Notes under the pieces: model-generated
Told to the model about the DNA's origin: nothing
Databases searched by the model: none
What the model saw: the letters and a program-made list of their open reading frames with translations, nothing else
From: Lutispora saccharofermentans
GTDB lineage: Bacteria > Bacillota > Clostridia > Lutisporales > Lutisporaceae
DNA: 64,000 nucleotides
NCBI RefSeq assembly: GCF_024363565.1
Contig: NZ_JAJEKE010000021.1
Coordinates: 1 to 64,000 of the forward strand
Direction of reading: 5' to 3'
Position numbers and translations under genes: made by a program
Part shown: positions 43,744-52,110 of the stretch, piece by piece
Numbering within the stretch: position 1 is the stretch's first letter
Layout of the letters: every line of letters begins with the position of its first letter

Positions 43744-43762
43744 TGAATGAAGTCTCGTTCAA
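43744..43762. repeat. Dispersed 19-bp repeat, copy 2
   Basis: tgaatgaagtctcgttcaa is identical to 7817-7835, again just before a gene start. Confidence 0.6.
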
Positions 43763-43783
43763 CTTTGTTAATAAAGAGGGGGA

Positions 43784-45292
43784 ATGATCACCGTGAAATT
43801 CAAACTAAAGCTGCTTCCTTTATTCCTTATACTTATGATCATGATATCGGGCTGCTCCATGGAAAAAGAAGCAGCACCTGCGCTGCAGCTGGATGAGGTC
43901 GATGCCAGAAGCTTTTACAATATCGATGCAGAACTGAATGCTGAGGAAAAGACCCTTACGGCGGTTCAGGAAGTGAATTATTATAACAATGATGATATGG
44001 AGATGAAGGAATTATATTTCCATGTATATCCCAACGCGTTCAAAACTAAGGAAACAGCTCCCTTCCTGTTTGATGATTTTGATAATGCGTATAAGAGAGG
44101 CTTTGAGCCGGGATACGGAGAAGTAACTTCCGTCACTCAAAAGGACAGGAACGGCGAGAAACTTTTAAAACATTCCCTGTCAGGAGAAGGAGCAACTATA
44201 TTGAAGGTGGAACTGGCGGCTCCATTAAAGCCCTATGAGAGAGTGAATCTCAAGATTGAGTTCATACTGCAGATACCTCCTGCTGGAGAGCGGTTTGGAT
44301 ATGGAGAAAACAATTTCAATATGGGCAACTGGTACCCCATAGCCGCAGTCTATGATGAAAAAGACGGCTGGAATCTGGATAAATATTTCGCTATCGGAGA
44401 CCCTTTTTACAGCGATGCCGCAGATTATAGAGTCAGCATAAAAATTCCGGATAACTATACTGTTGCAGCTTCAGGCCGGCTCATTGAGGAAAAGAAAGAA
44501 GACAGCAGGGTACAGCGCATTTACGAAGGAAAGGCTCTCAGAGATTTTGCATTTGTTGCCAACAGCAATTTTACAGTGCTTGAGGAAGAAGTAGACGGGA
44601 TTAAGGTCATGTCATATTACTATCCCGAAGACAGGATAAGGGGGGAAGAAGCTCTGGAATATGGAGTTCAATCCATAAAGCTTTTTAACAAATTATATGG
44701 CAAATATCCCTATCCTGTTTATTCCGTAGTCCAAACCGAATTCCCCAGCGGCATGGAATATCCTGCTTTGGTATATATAAGCGACAAATACTACAAGCCC
44801 GACTATTCCAGCGATCCTTTGATTATAACCGTAGCCCATGAAACAGCTCATCAATGGTTTTATGGCATCGTAGGCAATGATCAAGTCGACGAGGCTTGGC
44901 TCGATGAAGGCTTTGCCGCCTATTCGGAAACGGTATTTGCGGAGAAAACTTACGGAAAGAAAACGGCACAGGATTATTACAGAAGAACTGTGGAAGATAG
45001 TGTGAAGGAAGCTATGTCCTCTCGAACCATAGATGGAAGCGTGGTCAAATCCCTGTCAGAATTTAAAAACTGGGATGATTACGGCCCTACTGCTTATGAC
45101 AGAGGGGCTCAAGTCCATAATGAGCTTAGGAATATGCTCGGAGACGATACCTTCTTGAAGATTGTAAGAACCTATGTAGATAGATATAAATTCAAAATTG
45201 CAACTACCGATGATTATATAAAAGTATGCGAAGAGGTAAGCGGAAAGGATCTGACGGAATTTTTCAGGCCATGGATCGGAGACAGCAAATAA
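43784..45292 (+). CDS. M1-family zinc metallopeptidase lipoprotein
   Basis: The protein has 502 residues with a lipoprotein signal (lipobox MISGC). The gluzincin motif HETAH is at 352-356 with the third zinc ligand Glu375 in WLDEGFAAY, and the exopeptidase motif appears as GMEYPALVY, a variant of GAMEN (about residue 325). The N-terminal beta domain is of aminopeptidase-N type; the C-terminal helical domain of long M1 enzymes is missing, as in short secreted clostridial members. It probably trims extracellular peptides. It is a single gene; a GTG at 43793 is an alternative start. Confidence 0.92.
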   Translation: MITVKFKLKLLPLFLILMIMISGCSMEKEAAPALQLDEVDARSFYNIDAELNAEEKTLTAVQEVNYYNNDDMEMKELYFHVYPNAFKTKETAPFLFDDFDNAYKRGFEPGYGEVTSVTQKDRNGEKLLKHSLSGEGATILKVELAAPLKPYERVNLKIEFILQIPPAGERFGYGENNFNMGNWYPIAAVYDEKDGWNLDKYFAIGDPFYSDAADYRVSIKIPDNYTVAASGRLIEEKKEDSRVQRIYEGKALRDFAFVANSNFTVLEEEVDGIKVMSYYYPEDRIRGEEALEYGVQSIKLFNKLYGKYPYPVYSVVQTEFPSGMEYPALVYISDKYYKPDYSSDPLIITVAHETAHQWFYGIVGNDQVDEAWLDEGFAAYSETVFAEKTYGKKTAQDYYRRTVEDSVKEAMSSRTIDGSVVKSLSEFKNWDDYGPTAYDRGAQVHNELRNMLGDDTFLKIVRTYVDRYKFKIATTDDYIKVCEEVSGKDLTEFFRPWIGDSK

Positions 45293-45402
45293 TTTCCGGC
45301 TGTAGATTTGTTCTACGGCTTTTTTTTGCTTCATACTTTTTTCGTATTTCCTCGTATATAACTATGAATCACAATTAGCTTGATGAATTGGAGGAATTTT
45401 AT

Positions 45403-46578
45403 ATGGTTAAGAAAAAGGTAGGCACTATAACCTTAGCTATTGGCCTGATTACAGCGGGTGCAGTGCTCTTTGCCCAAAATTTTACTGATCTTCCTATAAA
45501 GGATATATATAAGTATTGGCCTTTGCTGCTCATAGGACTGGGGCTGGAGATAGTTATATATATGTCTGTTTACGGGAGAGATAATGCAAATGTGAAGTTG
45601 AGCATAGACGGCTTATGCATAATTTTTATTATCCTGGCTGCAATAATCGGCAGCGGAAACTTCATAGGCTTCAGACATATGCGTATACAGGGAATAGGAG
45701 ATATACCCTTTATCGGAGGCTTGGGATACCGGGGTCAGATAGAGGAAAACATAAACCGGTCGGGTATATCCAAGGACTATGACATAAAGGAACTGAAACT
45801 TACCAACAGCTTTGGGGATATTGAAATAAGAAAAGGCAAATCTGATGAAATCAGATTGGAAGCTGTGGCAACAGTTCAGTATAATGATGAGAGGAAAGCT
45901 AAAAATTATGTAAAAAATGCTTTAAAGATTGAAGAAGGCGAAGTTACAAATATTTATATTGAGGACTTATCAAATCTTGCCAACAGAGATTATAATAAAG
46001 CCATGGTGGACTTTATAGTATATATTCCCGAGGGAATAACCTTAGATATAAAGAACAGCTTCGGCAAGATTGAAATAGAAGGTGGAGGAAAGACCACAGT
46101 AAAAAACGGCAATGGAGATATTAAGCTCATAAATTGCTCCGAAGATGCAGAAATAAAGAATTCCTTCGGGAAAATAGAAATTGAGAATATAAAGGGAAGC
46201 ATAGATGCCTCAAACAGCAATGGAAGCATAGATATAAGAAAAGCTGCCGGAAATATTGATGCCGATACCTCCTTCGGCAATGTAAGGCTTGAAGAAGTCG
46301 GAGGAAACATAGAAGCTGAGAGCAGCAACGGCAATATAGAAATATTTAAAGCAAAGGGCAATATAGAAGCAAAAACTTCCTTTGGAAATGTGAGATTGGA
46401 TAAAGAAAGCATAGATAACGGAAAGGTTTCTGCCGAAACCAGCTTTGGAAGCATCAAAGGCTTCGATGATGCAAGTGTTCGGGACTCCGGACAGAAGAAG
46501 AGCCTGGAAGCCGCTTACGGCAACGGCAACAGGGATATAAAATTGAAAACCAGCAATGGCAACATAGAAGCAAGATAG
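45403..46578 (+). CDS. Membrane-anchored beta-helix repeat protein (DUF4097/toast-rack type)
   Basis: The protein has 391 residues from ATG 45403 behind TTGGAGGA. About three hydrophobic segments fill the first 100 residues, in an arrangement like LiaF/YvqF. From residue about 150 the sequence is built of short repeats alternating between NSFGKIEIE / TSFGNVRLE and NSNGSIDI / SSNGNIEIF, which predicts a right-handed beta-helix. Such proteins are typical partners of envelope stress systems; an ECF sigma pair follows within 100 bases. Exact function is unknown. Confidence 0.8.
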   Translation: MVKKKVGTITLAIGLITAGAVLFAQNFTDLPIKDIYKYWPLLLIGLGLEIVIYMSVYGRDNANVKLSIDGLCIIFIILAAIIGSGNFIGFRHMRIQGIGDIPFIGGLGYRGQIEENINRSGISKDYDIKELKLTNSFGDIEIRKGKSDEIRLEAVATVQYNDERKAKNYVKNALKIEEGEVTNIYIEDLSNLANRDYNKAMVDFIVYIPEGITLDIKNSFGKIEIEGGGKTTVKNGNGDIKLINCSEDAEIKNSFGKIEIENIKGSIDASNSNGSIDIRKAAGNIDADTSFGNVRLEEVGGNIEAESSNGNIEIFKAKGNIEAKTSFGNVRLDKESIDNGKVSAETSFGSIKGFDDASVRDSGQKKSLEAAYGNGNRDIKLKTSNGNIEAR

Positions 46579-46674
46579 GAAAGAAATTGGGGGATATTCC
46601 CCTTTCCTCATTTTTTTGAAGAATAATCAAAAAAAATTCGTCAAAACACATAAGTCGGAGGGCGGTGGGTAAAT

Positions 46675-47271
46675 TTGAAAGATGAGGAGCTCATTGAGCT
46701 TATAATAAATGGAAATACGGAACTGTATGCTGAACTGATAGAGAGATATAAAAACAAGGTATATTCTACAGCTTACAGCTATACGAGGGATTATGAGGAA
46801 GCCAAGGACTTGACTCAAGAGATATTCATAAAGGTGTATAACAATCTGTCCGGCTTTCAAAATAAAGCCCAGTTCTCTACATATCTTTACAGAGTAGCAG
46901 TAAACAGGTGCATAGATTGGACCAGAAGAAAGCGGCCCAAGACCATTTCCATTCTGACCTGCCAGGATGATGAAAATGTAGATATATATGATTTTATAGC
47001 CGATTATGACAGCAATCCGGAGGAAATACTACTGAGGCAGGAGAATATGGATTTCATAAGGCGGGAGGTAAATAATCTGCCTGAGATATATAGCACAGTG
47101 ATGATCATGTATTACTTTCAGGAGTTCAGCCCACAAGAGATTTCAGACATATTGGGGGTTCCGAGGAAAACTATTGACACCAGGCTTTTCAGAGCAAGAA
47201 ATCTTATCAAGGAAAGAATAAAAAGGAAGCTGGATTTTGGGGGTGGGAAAGTTGCTATGCAGCCGAGTTAG
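46675..47271 (+). CDS. ECF-type RNA polymerase sigma factor
   Basis: The protein has 198 residues from TTG 46675 (GGAGGGCGGTGGG upstream). Region 2 is YTRDYEEAKDLTQEIFIKVYNNL with the core FSTYLYRVAVNRCIDWTRR; region 4 is FSPQEISDILGVPRKTIDTRLFRAR. It belongs to the SigW-like ECF group and is overlapped by the anti-sigma gene. The -35/-10 of its own promoter could include CGTC at about 46638, but this is weak. The preceding repeat protein is a plausible regulon member. Confidence 0.93.
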   Translation: MKDEELIELIINGNTELYAELIERYKNKVYSTAYSYTRDYEEAKDLTQEIFIKVYNNLSGFQNKAQFSTYLYRVAVNRCIDWTRRKRPKTISILTCQDDENVDIYDFIADYDSNPEEILLRQENMDFIRREVNNLPEIYSTVMIMYYFQEFSPQEISDILGVPRKTIDTRLFRARNLIKERIKRKLDFGGGKVAMQPS

Positions 47272-47731
47272 AAAGAGCTTACACAGCTATGCGGCAGGCG
47301 AGACAGAAGGATTGGAGCATTTCCTTATAAAGGAGCATCTAGACAACTGTCCTTCCTGTAAAGCGGAATATGAAAGGATACTGGAGATAAAATCCATATT
47401 GTCGAATATGGGAAGAAATATTGCGGTTCCTTGCAGTCTCGTGGTAAATATTATGGAGGCTATTGACCTGGAAAAATATAAAGCTATAGGGATTCATGCT
47501 CTCAATAACCTGAGAAACTTTGGGATCAGCTTTATAGCAGCAGGGCTGATCATATCCCTATTCAGCGTAGCCCCTGGTATGGGATGCTCCAATAAAAGAT
47601 TCATCGGGAGGAGCATGGCAAAGGTCCAGGAAAGCATACTAAAGCCCTTTGAGGTGCTAAACAATAGCGTTATCAGCATTTCAGATAAGATATCAAATTT
47701 AAATGAAGCAATGAGTGCAAACAATGAGTAA
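47252..47731 (+). CDS. Zinc-finger anti-sigma factor
   Basis: The protein has about 159 residues from TTG 47252 (GGGGGTGGG upstream; GTG 47243 possible), overlapping the sigma gene. The N terminus has the ZAS/zf-HC2 pattern with His in EHLDNCPSC and the two cysteines C-x-x-C; the first Cys is in LLCSRVRK. A transmembrane helix lies near residues 90-107 (FGISFIAAGLIISLF). It should bind and silence the upstream ECF sigma factor at the membrane. The next gene starts 19 bases on. Confidence 0.82.
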   Translation: MLCSRVRKSLHSYAAGETEGLEHFLIKEHLDNCPSCKAEYERILEIKSILSNMGRNIAVPCSLVVNIMEAIDLEKYKAIGIHALNNLRNFGISFIAAGLIISLFSVAPGMGCSNKRFIGRSMAKVQESILKPFEVLNNSVISISDKISNLNEAMSANNE

Positions 47732-47749
47732 TTAATAGGGGGGACCAGA

Positions 47750-48217
47750 ATGATCCGGGATATTTTATTCTTTTGTTTTTCTTTGATACCGGGTGCTGCT
47801 CATATGTCTATGGGTTTTTTCAAGCGGGGAGTTCAATTGATGGTAACGACCATCGGGGCTTTTTCCCTTTTGATCAGTTTTAATACGGAGCAATTGGTTG
47901 CTGTGGTATGCTTGCCATTATGGTTTTTTAGTTTTTTCGACGGGTATAATATAAGAAAGCAGATAGCCGCAGGCAATACCGTAAAAGATGAAGAAGTATA
48001 CAGCTATGATATATTTTTTAATAACAAAAAATATTTGGGGCTTGGGCTTTTGCTGCTCGGACTTATAGGCCTCATCAATTCCCTTCCTAACAGCCTGATA
48101 ATATCCTTATTCGGCGTCAGCTCACAGAATATTTATTGGATGCTGAGAAGAAGCATCGTGCCATTATTTTTAATAATAATCGGTTCATACTTGCTTATGA
48201 AAAGCAGGAAAAAATAA
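47750..48217 (+). CDS. Small polytopic membrane protein
   Basis: The protein has 155 residues with about five hydrophobic segments: an N-terminal pair with SLIPGAAHMSMGFFKRG, a hydrophilic loop near residues 68-90, and a C-terminal pair. The first segments resemble the SLIPGxGHxYxG motif seen in TM2- or DUF6677-like membrane proteins. It follows the anti-sigma gene at 19 bases and is probably the third gene of that operon. No enzymatic residues are recognised. Confidence 0.7.
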   Translation: MIRDILFFCFSLIPGAAHMSMGFFKRGVQLMVTTIGAFSLLISFNTEQLVAVVCLPLWFFSFFDGYNIRKQIAAGNTVKDEEVYSYDIFFNNKKYLGLGLLLLGLIGLINSLPNSLIISLFGVSSQNIYWMLRRSIVPLFLIIIGSYLLMKSRKK

Positions 48218-48284
48218 ATCGCCATAATTTTGCAGTTTGATTTTAAAATGCTTTTGTGATAATATATAATGTGTTTAAAAAATT

Positions 48285-48361
48285 GCGCTCGTAGCTCAGT
48301 TGGATAGAGTACTTGACTACGAATCAAGGGGTCGCATGTTCGAATCATGTCGGGCGCACCA
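48285..48361 (+). tRNA. tRNA-Arg (anticodon ACG)
   Basis: Acceptor gcgctcg/cgggcgc, D-arm gctcagttggatagagt, anticodon arm cttga-ctacgaa-tcaag (ACG at 34-36), T-arm gcatg-ttcgaat-catgt and encoded CCA. A34 would be deaminated to inosine by TadA. Confidence 0.96.
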
Positions 48362-48376
48362 TATGTGTGAATTATA

Positions 48377-48404
48377 AAACCTTGAAAATCCAAGGTTTTT
48401 TGTT
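48377..48404 (+). terminator. Terminator after tRNA-Arg
   Basis: aaaaccttg pairs with caaggtttt (7-base loop), followed by TTGTTTTTTT. Confidence 0.88.
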
Positions 48405-48448
48405 TTTTTGATTTAGTAGAACAGCGCTGCTGTATTTATCGGAATAGT

Positions 48449-48544
48449 GAGAAAAATGAGAATAATAAGAAATAAATGAGAAAAACAAGATAAAAATGAG
48501 AAAAAGTAAAAGATCCTTTTTTAGTATTATATAATACTAAAAAA
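48449..48544. promoter_or_regulatory. AT-rich repeat block and 28-bp perfect palindrome upstream of the poly-glutamate locus
   Basis: Several copies of gagaaaaa / atgagaaaaa occur between 48449 and 48506, spaced irregularly. A perfect 28-bp palindrome spans 48517-48544 with half-site ttttttagtattat. No T-rich release signal or gene fits, so these are more likely regulator binding sites than a terminator. The response regulator at the end of the operon is a candidate binder. Confidence 0.5.
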
Positions 48545-48560
48545 GAGCACTTAATTCCAG

Positions 48561-48589
48561 TTTCTACTCTTGCTAATAGGTGGTATAAT
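48561..48589 (+). promoter_or_regulatory. Promoter of the poly-glutamate locus
   Basis: TTTCTA (48561) and TATAAT (48584-48589) are 17 bases apart. The -10 is extended (TGG before TATAAT), which compensates for the poor -35 and suggests activator dependence. Confidence 0.6.
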
Positions 48590-48681
48590 TAAAATTTTGA
48601 ACAAATATTTCTCAAAAAAGAGTGACAAGCTGTAGAATAGAGGTGTTCTGGCTTAAGATACTATTTTAAGGAGGTCTCACT

Positions 48682-50469
48682 ATGTTAAATAACAGTCGTA
48701 TGAAAAGGATCTGGATAATTCTTTTAGTAGTTGTTATGGTAGTTACTATGTTGACTGCGTGCTCACAGCAAGCTGCGCCCAATTCACCGGCTTCTTCGGG
48801 TGAGTCCGAAACGCCAGTTTTACCTACAAAAATGGAAGGTGACGAGTTTAATAATGGTGCTATTGGACTGCATGGCGGCGTATCCAGTTGCAGCGAATAT
48901 TCCTCTCAGATAGGCATCGATGTTCTAAAAGCAGGTGGCAATGCTGTAGATGCAGCAGTTGCGACAGCTTTTGCCATAGGGGTAGTTGAACCGAACCTTA
49001 GCGGTGTAGGCGGCTGCGGTATGATGAACATTTATCTTAAGGATACTAACGAGTACATAATCTTAGAATACATGGAAACTGTCCCCAAAGCTGTCACTCC
49101 CGGATGGTTTAATAAGGATGAAGATTCGTACACTGCCAAGAACGCAGCTGTTCCCAGCCAAGTAAACGGTTTGCTTACAGCTTTGGAAAAGTACGGGACA
49201 ATGAGTCGTCAGGAAGTTATGGCTCCTGCAATCAAACTAGCAAAAGAAGGCTTTAAGATGGATTCAAGGCTTGCCGGAGCTATAGCTGATAATTTCGATC
49301 TCTTTTCTGAACCAGGGAAAGAATATCTGCTTGAACTGTATACTAATGGGGGCATTCCTTATTCTGAAGGAGATTTGTTTAAGAATGAGGATCTTGCAAA
49401 TACTCTTCAGGCAATAGCTGATGGTGGTATAGATGAGTTCTACAAGGGCGATCTTGCTAAGAAGATAGTAGACGGACTCCGTGCAGGCGGCAGCCTTATC
49501 ACAATGGAAGATATGAAAGATTATGAGGCTGCAATTCGCGAACCTATCAAAACAACATATCATGGATATGAAGTAATCGCTCCTCCAGCTCCGTCCAACG
49601 GCGGTGACTGGCTGCTGGAAACTCTCAACATTCTTGAGAGCTACGATCTTAAAGCAATGGGATTCAATACACCGGAATATATCTTCACATTTAATGAAGC
49701 ATCTCGCTTGGGCCTCGCAGATTCCTATGCTTTTATAGGAGACCCTGCTTTCTATGATTTGCCTATCGACAAAATGGTATCAAAAGAATATGCAACCGAA
49801 CGTGTTAAGCAGATGCCTAAAGATAAGGTCCTTGAGAATCCACCTGCAGGAGACCTGCCTGTTAAACGCTTGGATCCTACTGGTGAAGAAAGCAAGCACA
49901 CGAGCCATATTGCCGTTATCGACGAAATGGGCAATATTGTTTCCACAACTAATACACTTGGATTAGGTTGGGGCTGCAAATTTGCCGTTCCCGGAACAGG
50001 CTTTTTCTATAACAGCCATATATCCAATCTGGAACACGATCCTGCCAAGTCGGATAGTCCTGACTATGTAATGCCTGGCAAACGCGTGCGAAGCACAATC
50101 ACACCTTCACTGGTGCTTAAGGATGGAGAGCCTATAATGGCTATCGGTTCCCCAGGTTCACTAGCTATTCCTCCGGCGGTCGCAATGGTTATAAACAATG
50201 TCTTGTTGTTTGATATGAATATACAGCAAGCTATAAACGCTCCCCGGGCTATGGCTATAGACCGTTTCGGCCCTACTATGACTATTGAACAAGGACGCTT
50301 TGATGAGGCTACTGTCAAGGCTTTGGAAGCATATGGCTATAAGATCAAGGCTGTTAAGGATTATGATTCTGCAGTTGGCGGTATTGCAGCTATCTATTTG
50401 GATAAAAAGGCCGGTATCTTCTATGCCGGCGGTGACCCAAGAAGAAACTATAAAGCTCTTGCTTATTAA
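48682..50469 (+). CDS. ggt: Gamma-glutamyltranspeptidase lipoprotein
   Basis: The protein has 595 residues with a lipoprotein signal (lipobox LTAC). It is a member of the GGT Ntn-hydrolase family (as CapD/PgsS and YwrD): GGNAVDAAVATAFAIGVVEP and GVGGCGMM form the N-terminal part, and autoprocessing should occur before Thr407 in K-H-T-S-H, followed by GNIVSTTNTLGLG and GSPGSLAIP. It cleaves or transfers gamma-glutamyl groups outside the cell. As first gene before pgsBCW it should trim, release or attach poly-gamma-glutamate, like CapD. ATG 48682 follows AAGGAGG. A 13-bp hairpin without T-run follows. Confidence 0.92.
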   Translation: MLNNSRMKRIWIILLVVVMVVTMLTACSQQAAPNSPASSGESETPVLPTKMEGDEFNNGAIGLHGGVSSCSEYSSQIGIDVLKAGGNAVDAAVATAFAIGVVEPNLSGVGGCGMMNIYLKDTNEYIILEYMETVPKAVTPGWFNKDEDSYTAKNAAVPSQVNGLLTALEKYGTMSRQEVMAPAIKLAKEGFKMDSRLAGAIADNFDLFSEPGKEYLLELYTNGGIPYSEGDLFKNEDLANTLQAIADGGIDEFYKGDLAKKIVDGLRAGGSLITMEDMKDYEAAIREPIKTTYHGYEVIAPPAPSNGGDWLLETLNILESYDLKAMGFNTPEYIFTFNEASRLGLADSYAFIGDPAFYDLPIDKMVSKEYATERVKQMPKDKVLENPPAGDLPVKRLDPTGEESKHTSHIAVIDEMGNIVSTTNTLGLGWGCKFAVPGTGFFYNSHISNLEHDPAKSDSPDYVMPGKRVRSTITPSLVLKDGEPIMAIGSPGSLAIPPAVAMVINNVLLFDMNIQQAINAPRAMAIDRFGPTMTIEQGRFDEATVKALEAYGYKIKAVKDYDSAVGGIAAIYLDKKAGIFYAGGDPRRNYKALAY

Positions 50470-50506
50470 AATAATAATTATTCTTAAACATTACGTAGGG
50501 TATATA

Positions 50507-50543
50507 CAATAATGCAGATTCTTTTATGAGTCTGCATTATTGT
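50507..50543 (+). other. Hairpin between ggt and the first transporter gene
   Basis: acaataatgcaga pairs perfectly with tctgcattattgt around an 11-base loop, without a T-run. Candidate attenuation or mRNA processing site. Confidence 0.6.
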
Positions 50544-50631
50544 ACACATGGCTGAAAGATAAAAATGAGAAAATCATAAAACAAATCTAAATACGAGAGG
50601 TAAATCCTCCCTGTAGCAAGGAGTGATATTT

Positions 50632-51918
50632 GTGACAGAAACCTTTTTAGTTTTGTTTATTGTGTTAGGTATAGTTGCTGCAGCAAGTTTCGTCTTTAAA
50701 AACGATGAAGCAAAACTAGCGCCGATAATTTTTGCTGCCGCTGCAGCCGGAGCGCTGGCAGCAGGCATGGGCCTGCGTATACGTGAACTTGTGGAAGGCC
50801 CATTTGCTTATCTTGATTCAGTATTGGCTGTGATGGCCGGAATGTTATTCGTTATGATACTTATGTATAACGGCACCTTTGAGCTTCTCTTTGAAAATAT
50901 AATCATAAAAAAGCGCAGTGCTTTTCTTCAAGCCTTGCTGCTGATCCTTTTAGTAGCGCTGCCTGGTATATTTACAGGTACAGCTGCAGCCTGCGTCTTT
51001 ACAACAGGAACAATGGTTGGCATATATCTCATCAAAAAAGGTGTGGAAAAATACAGAGCAGTACAGTTTGTGTCTGTCGGAGCTCTGTTTGGTTTACTTT
51101 TGCCGCCCATCTGTCTTCCTGCTATGATAACTGTAGTTTCGCGAAGCGGAAGTTTTCCCGCATCCTTTGAGGGTTATACGATACCTTTGCTGATTATTGT
51201 ACTGCCTGCATTGCTTGTATATTCGGGCATGTCGGCAAAATGGATAGGAGAGCTGGAGGCAGAGCCGGCTACATTAAATTCAATGCCGTCCCGATGCATT
51301 ATACCGATTGCAGTAGTAGCGGTATTGCTTTTCAACCACAACTTCCTGTTTAAATTAATGCCATTCCTTGGATATCCTCTTATATTTTTTATAGGTACAA
51401 TTCTGGCAGTCTTGCTGCCTGCTAAGAAAGCAAATGTTATTGAGAGTTCAGGAAAGGCAGTCGGCCTCATAGCTCCTGTGATAGCCGTTGCTTTTACAGT
51501 CGCTTCAGCGCTGGAGATATTGACCCTTACAGGTGTTACAGGAAAGCTGGCCACAATATGGTATACGGTCAATCCTGCTGTGTTTACTGCGGTGTCTATG
51601 GCAATAGTCGTACTATGCGGAGTATTTTTTGGGGGGCCTTTTGCTGCCATAGCAGCAGTGATTTCCTCCTATGTGATAGGTGCAATAGCTTATGAAGGCA
51701 ATGAGATGCTTTTAACTGCTCTTTCTGCCGCTCTTTGTACAGCAATTTTTATGCCTATTCGCGGCGGCCTTATTGCGAGTACGGCAGCTGCTATTGGTGC
51801 TGATAGTATAGATGTCAAGAAGATAATTTCAGGAGCTGCTTTTCCTGTAGCACTTATTCTTATAATAGGTGTAATTTATGCCTTAGCATATAAAAATCTT
51901 GTGTTCTTGATAGTGTAA
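50632..51918 (+). CDS. DctM-like multi-spanning transporter, cassette A
   Basis: The protein has about 428 residues from GTG 50632 (AAGGAGTG upstream), with 11-12 hydrophobic segments. The overall pattern, with LPGIFTGTAAACVFTTG and LFGLLLPPICLPAMI as re-entrant-type loops, resembles the ion-transporter superfamily that includes TRAP large permeases. It is paralogous to the protein at 54128 (the same GxxTGxxxAxV and PPxxxPAM blocks). No periplasmic-binding TRAP component is encoded, though a ~50-residue membrane protein follows immediately. Inferred role: moving gamma-glutamyl oligomers, glutamate or a related anion. Confidence 0.75.
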   Translation: MTETFLVLFIVLGIVAAASFVFKNDEAKLAPIIFAAAAAGALAAGMGLRIRELVEGPFAYLDSVLAVMAGMLFVMILMYNGTFELLFENIIIKKRSAFLQALLLILLVALPGIFTGTAAACVFTTGTMVGIYLIKKGVEKYRAVQFVSVGALFGLLLPPICLPAMITVVSRSGSFPASFEGYTIPLLIIVLPALLVYSGMSAKWIGELEAEPATLNSMPSRCIIPIAVVAVLLFNHNFLFKLMPFLGYPLIFFIGTILAVLLPAKKANVIESSGKAVGLIAPVIAVAFTVASALEILTLTGVTGKLATIWYTVNPAVFTAVSMAIVVLCGVFFGGPFAAIAAVISSYVIGAIAYEGNEMLLTALSAALCTAIFMPIRGGLIASTAAAIGADSIDVKKIISGAAFPVALILIIGVIYALAYKNLVFLIV

Positions 51919-51930
51919 GGAGGATTGTAT

Positions 51931-52083
51931 ATGGGGGCTTTATATTTCATTTATCAAGGCTTAGCAGCAATTATATGCTTGCTGACTTTATGGGAGTTAC
52001 TCAAGGAAAAATCTTTTTCCCGGGCGCTTAGTTTAGGACTGGTCAGCATTCCGCTGATTCTCAGAACCCTTATGATTAAGTGA
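51931..52083 (+). CDS. 50-aa membrane microprotein, cassette A
   Basis: The small gene has 50 codons, with ATG 51931 behind TAAGGAGGATTG, 12 bases after the transporter stop. The protein has two hydrophobic segments around an acidic/basic loop (WELLKEKSF) and ends in IPLILRTLMIK. It is related to the 47-residue product at 55412 (LYIYLG start, VPLVLRLLLIK end), which occupies the same position in cassette B. Conservation of place and sequence argues that it is real and a partner subunit of the transporter, analogous in position to a TRAP small subunit but far shorter. Confidence 0.75.
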   Translation: MGALYFIYQGLAAIICLLTLWELLKEKSFSRALSLGLVSIPLILRTLMIK

Positions 52084-52110
52084 TATACTGGAAGAATGTG
52101 AGGAATGACT

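Noticed and set aside
48517-48544. 28-bp palindrome as a terminator
   Set aside because: tRNA-Arg already has its own terminator 110 bases earlier, the palindrome is entirely AT-rich and there is no gene just upstream.
50632-51918. Complete TRAP transporter
   Set aside because: Only a DctM-like subunit and a ~50-aa protein are present; no DctP-type binding protein or full-length DctQ is encoded.
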